Source of the DNA: CAYTPE01 sp964439885 | GTDB lineage: Bacteria > Patescibacteriota > Patescibacteriia > Magasanikbacterales > GWA2-37-8 | DNA: 7,409 bases | Assembly: GCA_964439885.1 (NCBI GenBank) | Contig: CAYTPE010000057.1 | Span: forward strand, 1-7,409 | Direction of reading: 5' to 3' | Shown: piece by piece, positions 5,757 to 7,409 of the stretch | Position numbering within the stretch: the first letter of the stretch is position 1 | Layout: each line of letters begins with the position of its first letter | Notes under the pieces: generated by a model | Database searches by the model: none | Told to the model about the DNA's origin: nothing | Seen by the model: the letters and a program-made list of their open reading frames with translations, nothing else | Made by a program: the position numbers and the translations under genes

Positions 5757-6860
5757 CTATAAAAATGTTACCTCTCCCGTAGTAGCATTAACACTCAGCA
5801 TATCTCCTGTACGAATAGAATCTAAAATTGTCGCACAGCTCACAATGCACGGCTTCTGTAGCTCGCGTGCCACAATAGCGGCGTGGCTTAATATGCCGCC
5901 ACGCGCTGTAATAATCGCTCCTGAGAGGCTCATAAATGGTAGGTAGCGAACATCGGTATTTCTGCACACGAGAATATCACCGGGTTCAAACTCTACAGCT
6001 CCTCGCACATCCAGATCTACTACGCGAGCACGTCCACGCGCCTCGCCTGGATACGCTGGGGCTCCCCGCAGAGTTGATGACTCGGCAGTGCGTGCAGCAA
6101 ACGTCGATAGATCAACAGGAGCCATATTGGCGCCAAACAAACGGTTATAATCAACAAAGAAAAGTTCGCCGGTATCCCATACAGTGGCTTCGAAATACCC
6201 TGCAATGAGTTGACGATGAAATTGTGTTTCCATTTGCTCATGAATACGGCGCTGCTCAGTACTATCGCTTATAGTAACACGTTCTATCATTCGCCGCACT
6301 TCTTTTTCCGCTTCAGTGTCTTGTTGACTCCAATGCCAGGTGGCAAAGTCGTATGTGAATCGAATCGGTTCTGTTTTGGTTTCTCCTTTGGTGAGCTGAC
6401 TGTGTTGACCCCGGATAATTTCACCAATCACACCATGTTCATTTACAATAAAGGTGGCGGACCATTGATGCGCGTCGCAATGGCGGTATACTTCAACGGT
6501 GTAGTCGGCCGGATCGACGGGTTGCTGGATAAACCATTTTTCGTAACATTCTTGAAGCGGCATTCCTCGATTGCGGAGTTTAGGTAGCTCTGGTCGCTTA
6601 GGAATAAGGCGAATAGCGCACGGCAGATGACCTTGAAGCCGAAGCAATGCCTCGAATCGTTCTGAACGGTGAATAAGATCGGTGGCTTCAAATTCTTCGG
6701 GCAGATCGGCAGGAAATCCGCTCACGGCATGCAGCACCTTAAAGCGATCGGTACGTTGGTTGTCTTCGGCCCTGAGCTGGGCCGCCATTTCACCTTTACC
6801 GATAGACTCAAACCATTCGGTGAGTGAAGGTTGAAAATCAGTTGTTTCTATCTGTGGCAT
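5757..6860 (-). CDS. PEP-utilising swivel (phosphohistidine) domain protein
   Basis: This is a 367-aa soluble protein. The C-terminal 100 residues are the mobile phosphohistidine domain of PEP synthase/pyruvate phosphate dikinase/enzyme I (PF00391 type). They run from LRGAPAYPGEARGRARVV (264-281) through EPGDILVCRNTD to the signature TARGGILSHAAIVAREL (318-334), where H326 is the phospho-accepting histidine, and end with IRTGDMLSVNATTGEVTFL. In PEP synthase this domain carries phosphate between an ATP-grasp domain and a PEP/pyruvate TIM barrel; no barrel is present here. The first 260 residues show only faint ATP-grasp features, such as QWSATFIVN.HGVIGEIIRG (132-151) and GYFEATVWDTGELFFVDYNR (221-240), the latter resembling the last ATP-grasp strands before the swivel domain. 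It may be a reduced ATP-dependent phosphotransferase or a phospho-carrier with another partner. It starts right after the terminator-like hairpin at 6888-6926, with no Shine-Dalgarno, and heads the operon. The C-terminal domain is certain; the overall reaction is unknown. Confidence 0.85.
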   Translation of the reverse strand: MPQIETTDFQPSLTEWFESIGKGEMAAQLRAEDNQRTDRFKVLHAVSGFPADLPEEFEATDLIHRSERFEALLRLQGHLPCAIRLIPKRPELPKLRNRGMPLQECYEKWFIQQPVDPADYTVEVYRHCDAHQWSATFIVNEHGVIGEIIRGQHSQLTKGETKTEPIRFTYDFATWHWSQQDTEAEKEVRRMIERVTISDSTEQRRIHEQMETQFHRQLIAGYFEATVWDTGELFFVDYNRLFGANMAPVDLSTFAARTAESSTLRGAPAYPGEARGRARVVDLDVRGAVEFEPGDILVCRNTDVRYLPFMSLSGAIITARGGILSHAAIVARELQKPCIVSCATILDSIRTGDMLSVNATTGEVTFL

Positions 6861-6887
6861 ACAAACACCAGCTTATCACATCGCCAT

Positions 6888-6926
6888 AAAAAACAAAAAT
6901 CACCTTGTTCAGAAGTGATTTTTGTT
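6888..6926 (-). terminator. Rho-independent-like terminator upstream of the swivel-protein operon
   Basis: Positions 6892-6903 and 6915-6926 are perfect 12-bp inverted repeats around an 11-nt loop. On the minus strand the stem runs into T6 (6893-6888). The plus strand has no T-run beyond the stem. It would end a minus-strand transcript coming from the GlsB-like gene or from the spacer RNA, and it separates that unit from the operon starting at 6860. The stem is AT-rich, so efficiency is uncertain. Confidence 0.75.
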
Positions 6927-6948
6927 GAAATTAATAATTAACTGCTTT

Positions 6949-6962
6949 CATGCGTACGCATG
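6949..6962. repeat. Perfect 14-bp palindrome
   Basis: CATGCGTACGCATG is fully self-complementary. It sits between the GC-rich core of the spacer and the terminator. In RNA it would form a 5-bp stem with a GUAC loop; in DNA it could be a site for a dimeric protein. No function can be assigned. Confidence 0.6.
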
Positions 6963-7136
6963 CTTTTATTCGAAGGCGAAGGACAGTGACTCGGAGCACC
7001 CGGTTCACCCGAGAGAGTGGTGAATAGGTACGTACAGAAGAGTGGTTCGCCCTCCATCGCGTCACGGCCCTTCGCATGGCGAACAACAGCTGCCAGCGCG
7101 ACGTGGTTTTTGTTCGTATATCATACAGTTTGTAGG

Positions 7137-7397
7137 TTATACCGTACGATAGCCACGGATAGCCCGGACAATCGCAAGTAGTATCACCGCGCCTACGATG
7201 GCCACGATAATGCTATAGACATTAAACCCATTGACGCCGGACGCACCAAACAAGCTCATCACAAAGCCACCAATCAACGCGCCGACAATACCGACGATAA
7301 TATCGGTAAGCAGCCCTTGCCTGGCGTTTGTGCCGATAATAACTGACGCAATCCACCCAGCGAGCGCACCGAGGATGATCCAAAGAATAATGCCCAT
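7137..7397 (-). CDS. GlsB/YeaQ/YmgE-family small membrane protein
   Basis: This 86-aa protein is almost entirely hydrophobic, with three predicted membrane helices at about 2-21, 30-50 and 59-80. It fits the transglycosylase-associated/GlsB-YeaQ-YmgE family (PF04226 type) in length and pattern: IILGALAGWIASVI at the start, then a short polar loop with GTNARQGLL, then DIIVGIVGALIGGFVMSLFG with its GxxGAxxGG motif, and a final helix ending in RAIRGYR. The family is stress-induced in several bacteria, but its molecular function is not known; the transglycosylase name is historical. The start at 7397 leaves only 12 nt of upstream sequence, so the promoter is outside the window. No terminator directly follows the stop, so transcription may run through the spacer to 6888. 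Confidence 0.9.
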   Translation of the reverse strand: MGIILWIILGALAGWIASVIIGTNARQGLLTDIIVGIVGALIGGFVMSLFGASGVNGFNVYSIIVAIVGAVILLAIVRAIRGYRTV

Positions 7398-7409
7398 ACA
7401 ATAAATAAG

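Larger units (their letters stand above)
6888..7116 (-). ncRNA. Candidate structured RNA or structured 3'UTR
   Basis: The spacer between the GlsB-like gene and the operon is GC-rich in its centre (about 6970-7105) with AT-rich edges. On the minus strand it can fold as follows. A 5' hairpin pairs 7116-7110 with 7086-7080 (7 bp). A long helix pairs 7075-7067 with 6984-6976 (9 bp, including G7068-U6983), then has one C-U mismatch, then pairs 7065-7061 with 6990-6986 (5 bp). Inside, GGAG 7055-7052 can pair with CUCC 6996-6993. An apical hairpin pairs 7024-7019 with 7009-7004 (6 bp, 9-nt loop). A palindrome and the terminator at 6888-6926 follow. The G-U pair favours the minus strand. A TATGAT at 7125-7120 would fit a start near 7116, but no -35 box is seen. 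It does not match tmRNA, SRP RNA, RNase P RNA or tRNA signatures that I know. It may be an independent small RNA, a 3'UTR, or chance folding. Confidence 0.4.

Noticed and set aside
6020..6691. Minus-strand frames overlapping the swivel-domain gene in another reading frame
   Set aside because: The 367-aa frame carries clear domain motifs across this region. The alternatives have low-complexity or random-looking translations and no family resemblance.
7037..7060. GGTTCG-containing stretch suggesting a tRNA or tmRNA 3' end
   Set aside because: No acceptor stem, anticodon arm or CCA end can be arranged around it on the plus strand, and the tmRNA 5' signature is absent.
187..7397. Possible recoding of TGA (as in some CPR lineages)
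   Set aside because: Stops used here are TAA (nine) and TAG (one). No gene is interrupted by in-frame TGA and Trp is encoded by TGG, so nothing requires a non-standard code. The sample is too small to say more.

Overview
The window is a compact stretch of bacterial chromosome in which every recognisable gene lies on the minus strand. It therefore reads from right (7409) to left (1). Several traits suggest a Candidate Phyla Radiation (Patescibacteria/Parcubacteria-like) genome: very short or overlapping gene junctions, no convincing Shine-Dalgarno sequence in front of any start, a SIMPL (DUF541) protein, a stand-alone phosphohistidine swivel-domain protein, and a proline--tRNA ligase whose N-terminus resembles the archaeal/eukaryotic type. 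This placement is an inference from style, not from a marker gene. The standard genetic code fits: stops are TAA or TAG and no gene is broken by in-frame TGA.

Layout in transcription order. (1) 7397-7137: a small three-helix GlsB/YeaQ-type membrane protein. (2) 7136-6861: a 276-nt spacer without a convincing gene. It is GC-rich in its middle, can fold on the minus strand into a long helix, and ends in a terminator-like hairpin with a T6 run (6888-6926), so I call it a candidate structured RNA or structured 3'UTR. (3) 6860-1047: eight tightly packed genes, probably one operon. They are a PEP-utilising swivel-domain protein, the N-terminal half of a nucleotidylyltransferase (66 aa), a DHH-DHHA2 phosphoesterase with altered catalytic residues, a Bcp-type peroxiredoxin, a SIMPL-domain protein, a PP2C phosphatase, a HAD hydrolase and a Thr/Ser-rich lipoprotein with a cupredoxin-like tail. 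A strong GC-rich terminator follows at 1012-1034. (4) 963-187: uppP, undecaprenyl-diphosphatase. (5) A well-formed promoter (153-181) overlapping a hairpin (132-157), then the first 41 codons of proS running off the left edge.

Function. uppP recycles the cell-wall lipid carrier and proS charges tRNA-Pro; both are housekeeping. The operon is mixed, but four or five of its eight products belong to phosphoryl- or nucleotidyl-transfer families (swivel phosphohistidine domain, nucleotidylyltransferase fragment, DHH-DHHA2, PP2C, HAD). The others act in oxidant defence (Bcp) or at the envelope (SIMPL, lipoprotein).

The points most worth following up are the candidate structured RNA, the DHH protein with its DHR motif and lost metal ligands, the neatly inserted nucleotidylyltransferase fragment, and the orphan swivel-domain protein. 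No mobile element, CRISPR array, tRNA or rRNA was seen.
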